A DNA stretch of 64,000 nt from Pseudomonas sp. GD03919 (GTDB lineage: Bacteria > Pseudomonadota > Gammaproteobacteria > Pseudomonadales > Pseudomonadaceae), in the NCBI RefSeq assembly GCF_029814935.1, contig NZ_CP104582.1, forward strand, positions 4,278,001 to 4,342,000, given 5' to 3'. The position numbers were made by a program, and so were the translations under genes. The notes beneath the pieces are model-generated. The model searched no databases. It was not told the origin of the DNA and worked only from the letters and a program-made list of their open reading frames with translations. Shown one piece after another: positions 37,334-47,128 of the stretch (positions are counted from its first letter, which is position 1; every line of letters begins with the position of its first letter).

Positions 37334-37864
37334 CATATCGTGATTGCCCGGGCACGCGACAAGGTGCGTTTCCCGGCGCGTTTTCAGTTGGTGGCGGCGA
37401 TGAATCCCTGCCCGTGTGGCTACCTGGGTGACCCAAGCAACCGCTGTCGCTGCACGCCGGAGCAGATCCAGCGCTACCGCGCCAAGCTGTCGGGGCCACT
37501 GCTCGACCGCATCGACCTGCACCTTACGGTAGCCCGCGAAACAACGGCCCTCAATGCCGCACCGCAGGATGGCGAAAGCACCGCTCAGGCCGCCGCCAAG
37601 GTCGCGCAGGCCCGCGCCCGGCAACTGCAGCGCCAGGGCGTGGCCAACGCCTTTCTCGACTTGCCCGGTCTGCGCCAGCATTGCGCCCTGGGCGATGCAG
37701 ACCGGCAGTGGCTGGAGGGCGCCTGCGAACGCCTGGGTCTGTCCCTGCGCGCGGCCCATCGCGTGCTCAAGGTCGCGCGAACCCTGGCCGACCTGGCAGA
37801 GGAACAGCACATCAGCCGTGCCCACCTGGCCGAAGCGCTGCAGTATCGCCCCGCAGCAGGGTGA
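37327..37864 (+). pseudogene. comM: comM 3' part, separated from its start
   Basis: Codes the last base of codon 319 and residues 320-497 of ComM: [66 protein letters not shown], then the C-terminal helical lid ending EALQYRPAAG. The cysteine-rich NPCPCG...CRC loop and [10 protein letters not shown] sensor region are intact. It has no start of its own. The two parts together are 1,494 bp, a multiple of three, so excision through the GA core would restore the gene exactly. Confidence 0.95.
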
Positions 37865-37865
37865 C

Positions 37866-38588
37866 TCAACGGAAGCGCTCGACCTCCTGACGCAGTTGCG
37901 AAGCCAGATGATCCAGCTCGCGCGCAGTGTCGGCCAGGTTGGCCACCACTTGCCGCTGCTCACCATTGGCCTGGGCAATGCTCTGCAGGTTGGCGCTGAG
38001 CACGGTCGCGGTACTGCTCTGCTCGCTGGTGGCGGTGGTGATGGCGGCGAATTGCTCACCGGCGGCATCGCTCTGCTCGCTGATCTGCGCCAGCGCTGAC
38101 GCCACCTTGGCGTTGCGCTCCAGACCGTCCTGCATGAGCTGCCGGCCCTGCTCCATGGTGGCGATGGCGCTGCCGGTTTCACTCTGGATGCTGCCGATCA
38201 TCGCCGAGATCTCATTGGTTGCCTCACGGGTGCGTCCGGCCAGGTTGCGCACCTCGTTGGCGACCACGGCAATCACGGCCAGCAGCAAGGTGATGGCGCT
38301 GCCCATGGCCAACTGAGTACCGACACGCCAGGTCACCGCCTGGATTTCCTCGCGCGGCATGCTTGCCAGCACCGTCCAGGGGCCACCGGCGAACGGCATG
38401 GCGACGCTGTAGAACATCTGCCCGGCATCCGTCCAGAAGCCGCCCACACCGGGACGGGCAATCCGCTCACTCAGGGCTGCCGGCAGTGTCTCCAGAGCGC
38501 CCGTGCCAGCGGGCTTGACCAGCCACTTGCCGTGCTCGTCGAGCACCGCCAGTGAACCTGTGTTGCCAATGCGGAATGCGCTCAGCAC
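37866..38588 (-). pseudogene. decayed methyl-accepting chemotaxis protein
   Basis: A 240-codon frame made of two pieces of a chemoreceptor. It starts inside the periplasmic dCache-like domain (AFRIGNTGSLAVLDEHGKWLVKP... WTDAGQMFYSVAMPFAGGPWTVLASMPREEI), enters the second transmembrane helix (MGSAITLLLAVIAVV) and jumps directly to the late signalling domain (ANEVRNLAGRTREATNEISAMIGSIQSETGSAIATMEQG). The first transmembrane helix, HAMP and the first half of the methylation and hairpin region are missing. Its beginning overlaps the end of the LysR gene. Probably non-functional. Confidence 0.82.
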
Positions 38589-39502
38589 AAGCGCTCAACC
38601 TCGGGCAGCGCCAGCGCGGCGACCTCTGCCAGCAGGTAGTCACGCAAACGCCGCAGGCGTCCCTGCGCCCGATGCGCACGCGGCCATACCAGGTAATAGC
38701 TCTCGCCACTCAGTACGGCTGTTGGCCAGGGCAGTCCGAGCCGTCCGAGCGCCACATCCTCGGCCACCATCAACAGGTCGCCGATGGACACACCATAACC
38801 ACGCGCCGCTGCGACGATGCCCAGCTCGAGCATGTCGAACATCTGTCCGCTTTTCAGTGGCACCTGATCGCTGAGCCCGGTGGCCTGCAGCCAGCGCCGC
38901 CAGTCACGGCGATCCGGCGTCGGGTGCAGCTGTTGCGCCGCACGCAGGCGCTCGAGCGTCCAGGGTGCATCCGCGGCATCGGCGGCGCTGCACACCGGGA
39001 TCAACCACTCGGCAAACAGCTCGGTGCTTTCCCATTCATCGGGGAAATGGCCATCGGACAGCAGCACCGCACAATCGAAGGGCTCCTGCCGGAAATCCAC
39101 CTTGTCCACATCCATCCAGGTACTGGTCAGCTGCACCTCGGCATCGGCATGCACCTGCCGGTAGTGCGACAAACGCGCCAATAGCCAGCGCACGGTCAGC
39201 GTGGTCGGTGCCTTCAGGCGCAACACGCCGTCATCGGCCTGCAGCACCGAACAGGCCCGCGCCAGGCTGTCGAAGCCGTCACTCACGCCCGGCAACAGAG
39301 CACGCCCCTGCTCGCTCAACTGCAGGCTGCGCCCGCAACGCTCGAACAGACGACAGTCGAAGTATTCCTCCAGCGTGCGGATATGCCGGCTGACTGCACT
39401 CTGGGTAATGGCCAGCTCCTCGGCGGCACGGGTGAACGAGGCATGGCGCGCGGCGGCCTCGAAGGCGCGCAGCGCATAGAGCGGTGGCAGGCGGCGGTTC
39501 AT
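38582..39502 (-). CDS. LysR family regulator, GcvA-like
   Basis: 306 residues. The N-terminal helix-turn-helix LPPLYALRAFEAAARHASFTRAAEELAITQSAVSRHIRTLEEYFDCRLFERCGRSLQLSEQG is followed by a substrate-binding domain with TVRWLLARLSHYRQVHADAEVQLTS and GYGVSIGDLLMVAEDVALGRL, typical of GcvA/TrpI-type regulators. Divergent from the MATE gene with 139 bp between them, so that gene is a likely target. Positional equivalent of PA5293. Confidence 0.9.
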   Translation of the reverse strand: MNRRLPPLYALRAFEAAARHASFTRAAEELAITQSAVSRHIRTLEEYFDCRLFERCGRSLQLSEQGRALLPGVSDGFDSLARACSVLQADDGVLRLKAPTTLTVRWLLARLSHYRQVHADAEVQLTSTWMDVDKVDFRQEPFDCAVLLSDGHFPDEWESTELFAEWLIPVCSAADAADAPWTLERLRAAQQLHPTPDRRDWRRWLQATGLSDQVPLKSGQMFDMLELGIVAAARGYGVSIGDLLMVAEDVALGRLGLPWPTAVLSGESYYLVWPRAHRAQGRLRRLRDYLLAEVAALALPEVERLC

Positions 39503-39641
39503 GCCTTGCTTCCATGAGTTTTAATCATGCAATACATGGCTATTTTCCTTTTGTGGGCACTCGAAAAGAACCACAGAATAGCGGCGATTACCTATCCCCC
39601 GACAGCCTGGGGATGCTTACCCTGCCGAAGTTTTACTCATC

Positions 39642-41027
39642 ATGAAAAATTCTCTTGGCCATGAGCTGGCGGCATTGCTGCGCCTGGCCGGCCCGCTGAT
39701 CTCCGCGCAGTTGGCCCATGCGCTGATGATCTTCACCGACACGCTGATGATGGCCATGCTCGGCCCGCAGCAACTGGCCGGTGGCGCACTGGGCGCCACC
39801 TGCTATTTCATCTTCTCGATCTTCTGCACCGGGGTGATCGCCGCCGTTGGCAGCCTGGTCGCCATTCGCCATGGTGCGGGTGACCCCGACGGCGTCACCC
39901 GCCTGCTGCAGAGCGGCCTGTGGCTAGCCCTGCTGCTGGGTATCGGCAGCGCACTGTGCCTCAATTTCCTGGGGCCATTACTGCCTTATCTGGGTCAGCA
40001 TCCCGATGCGGCGAGTCAAGCCATGGCATTCCTCCATCCACTGTCGCTGGCGCTGCCTGGCTACCTGTGTTTCATGGCCTTGCGCGGCTTTACCAGTGCC
40101 ATCGGCCATCCGGGGCCGGTCATGGCCATCAGCATCGTCGGCACCCTCGCCAACTTCATCATCAACTATGCGCTGATCAAGGGCTGGTTCGGTCTACCCG
40201 ATCTGGGCCTGAGCGGCATCGGCATGACCACCGCGCTGGTCAGCACGGCCATGGCTCTGGCCCTGGCGCTGTACATCCTGATCGCCGCGCCTTACCGCCA
40301 GTACGGGCTGCGCCTTGGCCTGGGCCGCCCACAGCGCACGGTGATGCGTGCCCTGCTGCGCCTCGGCCTGCCCATCGGCGGCACCTACGCCGCCGAGCAG
40401 GGGCTGTTCACCTTCGCCACCCTGTGCATGGGCGCATTGGGCAGCGTGCAACTGGCGGCGCACCAGATCGCCATGCAGACGGTGGCGCTGGCGTTCATCG
40501 TGCCGCAGGGGCTGTCCTATGCCGTGACCTTCCGCGTCGGCCTGCACTACGGCGCCGAGCGCCTGCACCTGTCGCGCCTGGCCGGGCACCTGGGCATGGC
40601 AATGGGCGCTGCCCTGATGCTGCTGTTCGCCCTGCTGTTCTGGCTGCTGCCGGAGTGGATCATCGGCCTGTTCCTCGACCGCCACGATCCGGCCTTCGCC
40701 GATATCGTCACCCTGGCGGTCAGCCTGCTGGCAATCGCCGCCTGGTTCGAGCTGTTCGACGGCCTGCAGAGCATCGCCATGGGTGCAATTCGCGGACTCA
40801 ATGACGGGCGCACCACCCTGCTGATCGGCCTGACCGGTTACTGGTGCGCCGGCGCGCCGCTGGCCTGGCTGCTCGCCTTCCCGCTCGGCTGGGGGGCACA
40901 GGGTGTGTGGTGGGGGCTGGCGGCTGGGCTGGCGGTCACGGCCACCGGCCTGGTGCTCGGCTTCCAGTGGAAGATCGCGCGCCTGCAGCGGTCGAACAGG
41001 ATAGAGGGCGAGGTCTGCCTGTCGTAG
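39642..41027 (+). CDS. MATE family multidrug or toxin efflux transporter
   Basis: 461 residues with twelve hydrophobic segments in two halves. The start LRLAGPLISAQLAHALMIFTDTLMMAMLGPQQLAGGALGATCYF and the second-half repeat LRLGLPIGGTYAAEQGLFTFATLCMGALGSVQLAAHQIAMQTVALAFIVPQGLSYAVTFRVG are the NorM/MATE signatures. It should exchange Na+ or H+ for cationic drugs. The stop codon is part of the GTAG of a REP element. Positional equivalent of PA5294. Confidence 0.92.
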   Translation: MKNSLGHELAALLRLAGPLISAQLAHALMIFTDTLMMAMLGPQQLAGGALGATCYFIFSIFCTGVIAAVGSLVAIRHGAGDPDGVTRLLQSGLWLALLLGIGSALCLNFLGPLLPYLGQHPDAASQAMAFLHPLSLALPGYLCFMALRGFTSAIGHPGPVMAISIVGTLANFIINYALIKGWFGLPDLGLSGIGMTTALVSTAMALALALYILIAAPYRQYGLRLGLGRPQRTVMRALLRLGLPIGGTYAAEQGLFTFATLCMGALGSVQLAAHQIAMQTVALAFIVPQGLSYAVTFRVGLHYGAERLHLSRLAGHLGMAMGAALMLLFALLFWLLPEWIIGLFLDRHDPAFADIVTLAVSLLAIAAWFELFDGLQSIAMGAIRGLNDGRTTLLIGLTGYWCAGAPLAWLLAFPLGWGAQGVWWGLAAGLAVTATGLVLGFQWKIARLQRSNRIEGEVCLS

Positions 41028-41082
41028 CCCGGATGCAATCCGGGGAAGCCCGGCACACGGCCCCGGATTGCATCCGGGCTAC
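41024..41082. repeat. REP palindrome pair
   Basis: A 22-bp unit GTAGCCCGGATGCAATCC-GGGG and its reverse complement at 41061-41082. It separates the converging MATE and phosphodiesterase genes and can act as a terminator. Single copies of the same unit lie at 45788-45809, 48898-48919 (one change) and 57303-57324. Confidence 0.88.
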
Positions 41083-41085
41083 GGG

Positions 41086-42753
41086 TTACGATCCGCCGAG
41101 CTGCGGCTGGTGCTTGCCGAACACCAGAAAGCGCGCCAGCTCGGCCAGTGGCAAGGCTTTGCTGATCAGATAGCCCTGCACCTGATCGCAGCCGAACTGG
41201 CGCAGCATGTCCAGCTGCTCGATGTTTTCCACCCCTTCGGCCACCACCTCGAGATTGAGGTTGTGCGCCAGGTTGATCATCGCCCGCACCAGCTGGCGGT
41301 TTTCGGCGCGCTCGCCCATGCCGCCGACGAAACTCCTGTCGATCTTCAACAGGGTGATCGGCAGGTTGTCGAGATGGACGAAGGAGGAGAAACCGGTCCC
41401 GAAGTCATCCAGGGAAAAACGCACGCCAAGTCTTCCGAGCGCCAGCATGGTCTGTTGCACCTGCTCGCTGCGGCGCATCACTGCGGTTTCGGTCAATTCG
41501 AACTCCAGCCACTGCGCATCGACACCGCGCTCTTCGATCAGACGGCCGAGCGTCGGCAGCAACTGGCTGTCCTGGAACTGACGGAATGACAGGTTGATCG
41601 CCATGTGCAGCGCCGGCAGGCCACGCCCACGCAACCACTGCATGTCGCGCAGGGCGCGGGAGATGACCCAGTAACCGAGCGGCACGATCAGCCCGGTTTC
41701 CTCGGCCAGCGGCACGAACTCATTGGGCGAGAGCAGCCCGCGTTCACTGTGCTGCCAACGCACCAGAGCCTCCAGACCAACGATGCGCCCGCTCTGCAGG
41801 CACAGACGGGGCTGGTAGTGCAGCTCCAGCTCGTCACGGCGCAGCGCACGGCGCAGTTCGCTCTCCAGATCGGCCCGGCTACGTGCACTACGGTTGAGGC
41901 GCTCGTCATAGACGTGGAAAACGCAGCCCTGCTGACTCTTGGCGTGCTGCATGGCGATATGCGCGTGCCATAGTAGCGGGTCGGCACCCTCCCCGGCGCG
42001 GGCATGGGCCAGCCCCAGGCTGCAACCGATCAGCAGGCTCTCACCGTCGACCCAATAGGGCTCACCCAGCACTTCGGTGACGCGCTCGGCCAGACGCTCG
42101 ACGCGCTGCGGGTCGCGACGCACGTCCAGTAACAGCGCAAATTCGTCGCTGCCCAGGCGAGCCAGCTGGTCGCAGGGCTGCAGCAGGTTCTTCAGACGCG
42201 CCACCACTTGCAGGATCAGGCGGTCACCGCCCTGGTAACCCAGGGCATCATTGGCGTGACGGAAGTTATCTAGGTCGAGATGCCCCAGCACCAGGCCGTG
42301 GCCGCCGCATTCGGCCAGACGCGCAGCAAGCAGGGTCTGGAAACCCTGGCGGTTGGCGATACCGGTCAGCGGGTCCTGCTCGGCGAGACGCTGCAGGGTA
42401 TGTTTGAGATTGCCCTGCTCACGCGCGTAGCGCAGGCAGCGGCGCAATACATCGAGGTTGAGACTGCTGCGCACCAGCCAGTCACTGACGCCGCTCGGCT
42501 CCTCGACGGGCTCGTCTTCGAGCAGCAGCACCATCGGCAGCGGGCATTGGCCGGCCTCGGGCATTCGCTGCGGCGTGGCCAGCAGCAGACCACTGGCATG
42601 ATCATCGAACAGGTTGCTGGCCGCCTCCCAGGAAGGTGCGGTGATCAGCGGAAAGGGGCTGCCAAGGGCGCCCAGGTGTTCGCGCAACAATTCGGCCCAG
42701 CCAGGCGAATCTGCCAGCAGAACCAGGCGCATGGGTTCGACGAGCGTGGACAA
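41086..42753 (-). CDS. proE: c-di-GMP phosphodiesterase with degenerate GGDEF and active EAL domains
   Basis: 555 residues from a TTG that follows GGGGGAGG; ATG at 42732 is an alternative. Residues 1-115 look like a receiver fold lacking a clear phospho-Asp. The GGDEF domain reads LARLGSDEFALLL, so the active site is altered to GSDEF. The EAL domain has GLEALVRWQH, INLSFRQFQ, FELTETAVM, DDFGTGFSSF, LKIDRSFV and VVAEGVEN, the full catalytic set. It therefore should hydrolyse c-di-GMP. Its place before rep matches PA5295, which I recall as the phosphodiesterase ProE affecting exopolysaccharide. Confidence 0.9.
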   Translation of the reverse strand: MSTLVEPMRLVLLADSPGWAELLREHLGALGSPFPLITAPSWEAASNLFDDHASGLLLATPQRMPEAGQCPLPMVLLLEDEPVEEPSGVSDWLVRSSLNLDVLRRCLRYAREQGNLKHTLQRLAEQDPLTGIANRQGFQTLLAARLAECGGHGLVLGHLDLDNFRHANDALGYQGGDRLILQVVARLKNLLQPCDQLARLGSDEFALLLDVRRDPQRVERLAERVTEVLGEPYWVDGESLLIGCSLGLAHARAGEGADPLLWHAHIAMQHAKSQQGCVFHVYDERLNRSARSRADLESELRRALRRDELELHYQPRLCLQSGRIVGLEALVRWQHSERGLLSPNEFVPLAEETGLIVPLGYWVISRALRDMQWLRGRGLPALHMAINLSFRQFQDSQLLPTLGRLIEERGVDAQWLEFELTETAVMRRSEQVQQTMLALGRLGVRFSLDDFGTGFSSFVHLDNLPITLLKIDRSFVGGMGERAENRQLVRAMINLAHNLNLEVVAEGVENIEQLDMLRQFGCDQVQGYLISKALPLAELARFLVFGKHQPQLGGS

Positions 42754-43022
42754 ACAACCTCCCCCAATGATCAAGAATGATGGCGAATCGTGTCGCCTGA
42801 CCGCGTCTTAACCGACGTCTAATCAATCACATCCGGGTGAAAGTGAACCCACATCCTGAGATATAGCCAAAAAACCGGCAAGTGGAACCAGAGTACTGCA
42901 TCCGTTCCGATAACCCAGCGCGCTGCGCTTCAATTCCGTGCACCAGGCCACAGTTCCGGACGGTCGCGGCAGAAGCCGCCAGGCCTGTTAAAATGCGCGG
43001 CCATTTTTCTGTGATCGATCCC

Positions 43023-45032
43023 ATGTCCCGACTGAACCCCCGGCAACAAGAGGCCGTGAACTACGTCGGCGGCCCTCTTTTGGTGCTCGCCGGCGCAGGC
43101 TCCGGCAAGACCAGCGTGATCACGCGCAAGATCGCCCATCTGGTGCAGAACTGCGGCATCCGCGCTCAGCACATCGTCGCCATGACCTTCACCAACAAGG
43201 CCGCGCGCGAGATGAAGGAGCGCGTCGCCAGCCTGCTCAAGGGCAGCGAGGCGCGCGGCCTGACGGTGTCCACCTTCCACAACCTGGGCATGAACATCAT
43301 CCGCAAGGAATACGCGCGCCTGGGTTACAAGCCCGGCTTCTCGATCTTCGATGACGGCGACATCAAGGCGCTGCTCAGCGACATCATGCAGAAGGAGTAT
43401 GCCGGCGACGACGGTGCCGACGAGGTGAAAAACCTCATCGACAGCTGGAAGAACGACCTGATCCTGCCCGACGAGGCCCTGGCCAAGGCGCGCAATCCCA
43501 AGGAGCAGACCGCCGCCATCGTCTACCTGCACTACCAGCGCACGCTCAAGGCGTACAACGCAGTGGACTTCAACGACCTGATCCTGTTGCCGGTGAAGCT
43601 CTTTCAGGAGCACGCCGACATTCTGGAGAAATGGCAGAACCGCATCCGCTACCTGCTGGTGGACGAATACCAGGACACCAACGCCAGCCAGTACCTGCTG
43701 GTGAAGCTGCTGGTGGGCATGCGCAACCAGTTCACCGTGGTCGGCGACGATGACCAGTCGATCTACGCCTGGCGTGGCGCGCGCCCGGAAAACTTGATGC
43801 TGCTGAAGGAGGACTATCCGTCGCTGAAAGTGGTGATGCTGGAGCAGAACTACCGCTCCACCAGCCGCATCCTCAAATGCGCCAACGTGCTGATCGCCAA
43901 CAACCCACACGTGTTCGAGAAGCAGCTGTGGTCGGAAATGGGCCACGGCGATGAAATCCGGGTGATCCGCACCCGCAGCGAAGATGCCGAGTGCGAGCGG
44001 GTGGCGCTGGAGATTCTTACCGAGCACCTGCGCACGCAACGGCCTTACAGCGATTTCGCCATCCTCTATCGCGGCAACTACCAGGCCAAGCTGATGGAGC
44101 TGAAGCTGCAGCACCACCAGATTCCTTATCGCCTCTCAGGCGGCACCAGTTTCTTCGCCCGCCAGGAGGTGAAGGATCTGATGAGTTACTTCCGCCTGCT
44201 GGTCAACCCGGACGACGACAACGCCTTCCTGCGCGTGATCAACGTGCCACGTCGGGAGATCGGCTCCGCCACTCTGGAAAAGCTCGGTAACTACGCCAGC
44301 GAACGCAAGATCAGCATGTACGCCGCCGCCGACGAAATCGGCCTGGGCGCGCACCTCGACGCGCGCTTTACCGAACGCCTGGCACGCTTCAAGCGCTGGA
44401 TGGACGGCGTGCGCCAGCAATGTGCACAGAATGATCCGATTGCCGCCATCCGCAGCATGGTCATGGATATCGACTACGAGAACTGGCTGCGCCAGAACGC
44501 CTCCAGCGACAAGGTGGCCGACGCGCGCATGGGTAACGTCTGGTTCCTCGTCGACGCGCTGAAGAGCACCCTGGAGCGCGACGAAGACGGCGACATGACC
44601 ATCGAAGACGCCATCGGCAAGCTGGTGCTGCGCGACATGCTCGAACGCCAGCAGGAAGAGGAAGAAGGCGCCGAGGGCGTGCAGATGATGACCATGCACG
44701 CCTCCAAGGGACTGGAGTTTCCCTCGGTGTACATCATCGGCTTCGAGGAGGAGATCCTCCCGCACCGCTCCAGCATCGAGGCCGACACCATCGAGGAAGA
44801 GCGCCGCCTGGCCTATGTCGGCATCACCCGCGCCAAGCGTAATCTGGCGCTGACCTTCGCCGCCAAGCGCAAGCAGTACGGCGAGATCATCGACTGCTCG
44901 CCGAGCCGCTTCCTCGATGAGCTGCCGCCCGAAGACCTGGTCTGGGAAGGCCTGGAAGAGGCGCCGGTGGAGGTCAAGGCAGCGCGCGGCAACGATGCCC
45001 TGGCCAATATGCGGGCGATGCTCAAGCGCTGA
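43023..45032 (+). CDS. rep: Rep, ATP-dependent DNA helicase
   Basis: 669 residues, superfamily 1A. Q motif LNPRQQEAV, Walker A LAGAGSGKTSVI, motif Ia TFTNKAAREMKER, II VDEYQDTNASQY, III VVGDDDQSIYAWRGA, IV LEQNYRSTSRIL, V MTMHASKGLEFPSVYIIG, VI RRLAYVGITRAKRNL. It moves 3' to 5' and clears proteins ahead of replication forks. Start at the ATG at 43023 (MSRLNPRQQ); the frame extends upstream without similarity. Confidence 0.97.
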   Translation: MSRLNPRQQEAVNYVGGPLLVLAGAGSGKTSVITRKIAHLVQNCGIRAQHIVAMTFTNKAAREMKERVASLLKGSEARGLTVSTFHNLGMNIIRKEYARLGYKPGFSIFDDGDIKALLSDIMQKEYAGDDGADEVKNLIDSWKNDLILPDEALAKARNPKEQTAAIVYLHYQRTLKAYNAVDFNDLILLPVKLFQEHADILEKWQNRIRYLLVDEYQDTNASQYLLVKLLVGMRNQFTVVGDDDQSIYAWRGARPENLMLLKEDYPSLKVVMLEQNYRSTSRILKCANVLIANNPHVFEKQLWSEMGHGDEIRVIRTRSEDAECERVALEILTEHLRTQRPYSDFAILYRGNYQAKLMELKLQHHQIPYRLSGGTSFFARQEVKDLMSYFRLLVNPDDDNAFLRVINVPRREIGSATLEKLGNYASERKISMYAAADEIGLGAHLDARFTERLARFKRWMDGVRQQCAQNDPIAAIRSMVMDIDYENWLRQNASSDKVADARMGNVWFLVDALKSTLERDEDGDMTIEDAIGKLVLRDMLERQQEEEEGAEGVQMMTMHASKGLEFPSVYIIGFEEEILPHRSSIEADTIEEERRLAYVGITRAKRNLALTFAAKRKQYGEIIDCSPSRFLDELPPEDLVWEGLEEAPVEVKAARGNDALANMRAMLKR

Positions 45033-45130
45033 GGTCATGGCTAACTGGTGTATGGTCGGTTATTCGGTGGGCTGAAGCGGATCGCCGCACGGCCCACCCT
45101 ACAGACCTGAGGCCCGGGCATTTGCTGTCT

Positions 45131-45190
45131 GGTGGGCTAAAGCCCACCCTACACCTCTCGTGCAAAGCGTAGGGTGGGCTTCAGCCCACC
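45131..45190. repeat. inverted pair of GGTGGGCT-type REP palindromes
   Basis: GGTGGGCTAAAGCCCACC-CTAC at 45131-45152 faces GTAG-GGTGGGCTTCAGCCCACC at 45169-45190. A degenerate third unit precedes it at about 45066-45100, and a further copy lies at 51494-51515. Confidence 0.85.
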
Positions 45191-45260
45191 ACTTCAACTG
45201 GCACCCTCGCCATATTTGCCAGTCAGAAGAACACCACGTTCAGAAACAGGGGCTGAAACC

Positions 45261-45743
45261 ATGCGCACATTCACGCTCGACCTCGACGACCTGGTTCAGT
45301 TGATCAACGGCCGCGAACAGCAGGAACACTGGCTGGACCTGGAAAGCGGCAGCGTCCTGAGCCTGTTACCAGAGGATCAGCACAGCGAACAGCGTCAGCA
45401 GATCGAACTCGATCCCGACCGCTACAGCCAGGTACCCAACCTCGACACAGCGCAGCGCATTGCCATGCGCGAGTCGTTCCTGTTCACCCTCGATGACCTG
45501 CCTGCGCACCCACTGCTCAGCGCCGCGCTGACCGGGCGCAAACCGCTGCGCGCGTTCGACTACGAAATCGAGGCCTTTCCAGCGATTCGCCAGCAGTGGC
45601 AGTTCTACGAGATCAAGCAACTGCGCGAGTACGCCCTCAACTGGCTCTACGAACTGGGCATCGAGCCCGCGCCGGACAAGCTGCCGCTCGATACCCGCGG
45701 CATCCCCAGGGACATTCTGCGGCGGCTAAGCAAAAGCGTCTGA
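45261..45743 (+). CDS. UPF0158 family protein
   Basis: 160 residues, MRTFTLDLDDLVQLINGREQQEHWLDLESGSVLSLLPEDQ... DLPAHPLLSAALTGRKPLRAFDYEIEAFPAIRQQWQFYEIKQLREYALNWLYELGIEP. HWLDLESGxV and the FxxAL...F...LxxxPxxRxxWxxYxxxxxRxxAxxWL pattern identify UPF0158. Function unknown. Confidence 0.82.
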   Translation: MRTFTLDLDDLVQLINGREQQEHWLDLESGSVLSLLPEDQHSEQRQQIELDPDRYSQVPNLDTAQRIAMRESFLFTLDDLPAHPLLSAALTGRKPLRAFDYEIEAFPAIRQQWQFYEIKQLREYALNWLYELGIEPAPDKLPLDTRGIPRDILRRLSKSV

Positions 45744-45829
45744 GCGGGCACGCTCAATACCTGTCAGTGGAAATCATGCCGAGTGCCCCCCGGATTGCAT
45801 CCGGGCTACGGCGCCAACAACCTGTCTGA

Positions 45830-46507
<678 letters not shown>

Positions 46508-46550
46508 CACTGGACGCCCGAATAACCCATCAGGCGGGCAGCCAAAACGA

Positions 46551-46575
46551 AGAAACCGCCCAGAGGGCGGTTTCT
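46551..46575. terminator. bidirectional terminator between xpt and cycB
   Basis: GAAACCGCC-(CAGA)-GGCGGTTTC-type stem with a T-rich end on the plus strand and A-rich flank that serves the minus strand. The two genes converge here. Confidence 0.85.
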
Positions 46576-46593
46576 TCATGAAAGCGATATGCC

Positions 46594-47016
46594 TTACAGG
46601 CCAGACATCTTCTGAATCGCTTCGCGCAGTTCGTCATCCGTGCAGTCAGCACAGGTGCCTTTCGGCGGCATGGCGTTGATACCGGAGATGGCCTTGGCGA
46701 GGATGCCGTCGAGGCCGCCTTGCTCGTCAGCACGCTTTTTCCAGGCGGCGGTGTCGCCGATCTTCGGTGCATCGAGCACGCCAGTCGCATGGCAGGCGCT
46801 GCAGTACTTGGTCACGATGTCGTCAACGGTACGCGCACCGCCACCGGCAACAGCTGCAACTGCTCCGACGCCCTTGCATTCTTCGCCCATGATGCACACT
46901 TCACCTACCGGCTTGAGGCGTTCGGCAATGGCTTCATCGGTCGTGGCCTGAGCAGTCACTGCCCACAGGGCCAATACGGCAGCCGGTGCTGCCAGCATTT
47001 TCTTCATCAGATTCAC
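46594..47016 (-). CDS. cycB: cytochrome c5 (CycB), periplasmic
   Basis: 140 residues. A signal peptide (MNLMKKMLAAPAAVLALWAVTAQA) precedes a class I cytochrome: heme site CSACH (about 91-95), axial Met likely in NAMPPKG, and the extra CADC pair near the C terminus typical of c5. CIMGEEC is an additional pair. It carries electrons to terminal oxidases or dehydrogenases in the periplasm. Confidence 0.92.
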   Translation of the reverse strand: MNLMKKMLAAPAAVLALWAVTAQATTDEAIAERLKPVGEVCIMGEECKGVGAVAAVAGGGARTVDDIVTKYCSACHATGVLDAPKIGDTAAWKKRADEQGGLDGILAKAISGINAMPPKGTCADCTDDELREAIQKMSGL

Positions 47017-47128
47017 GGTACACCCTCTTCGTGGCTAGTCACGCCCGCGGCCACGGTTTCGCGAGCGGGCGACAGTATAACGGCAAGCACCCCCGGCCGA
47101 AACAACCCAATTGTCGCAGGGTTATCGA

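Noticed and set aside
36873..37499. 208-residue version of the right-end gene starting in comM
   Set aside because: The first 80 or so residues are antisense comM and the att arm; the ribosome-binding site and AT-rich composition support the start at 37223.
42882..43022. N-terminal extension of the Rep helicase
   Set aside because: The start at 43023 matches the standard 669-residue protein; the extension is not conserved in helicases.
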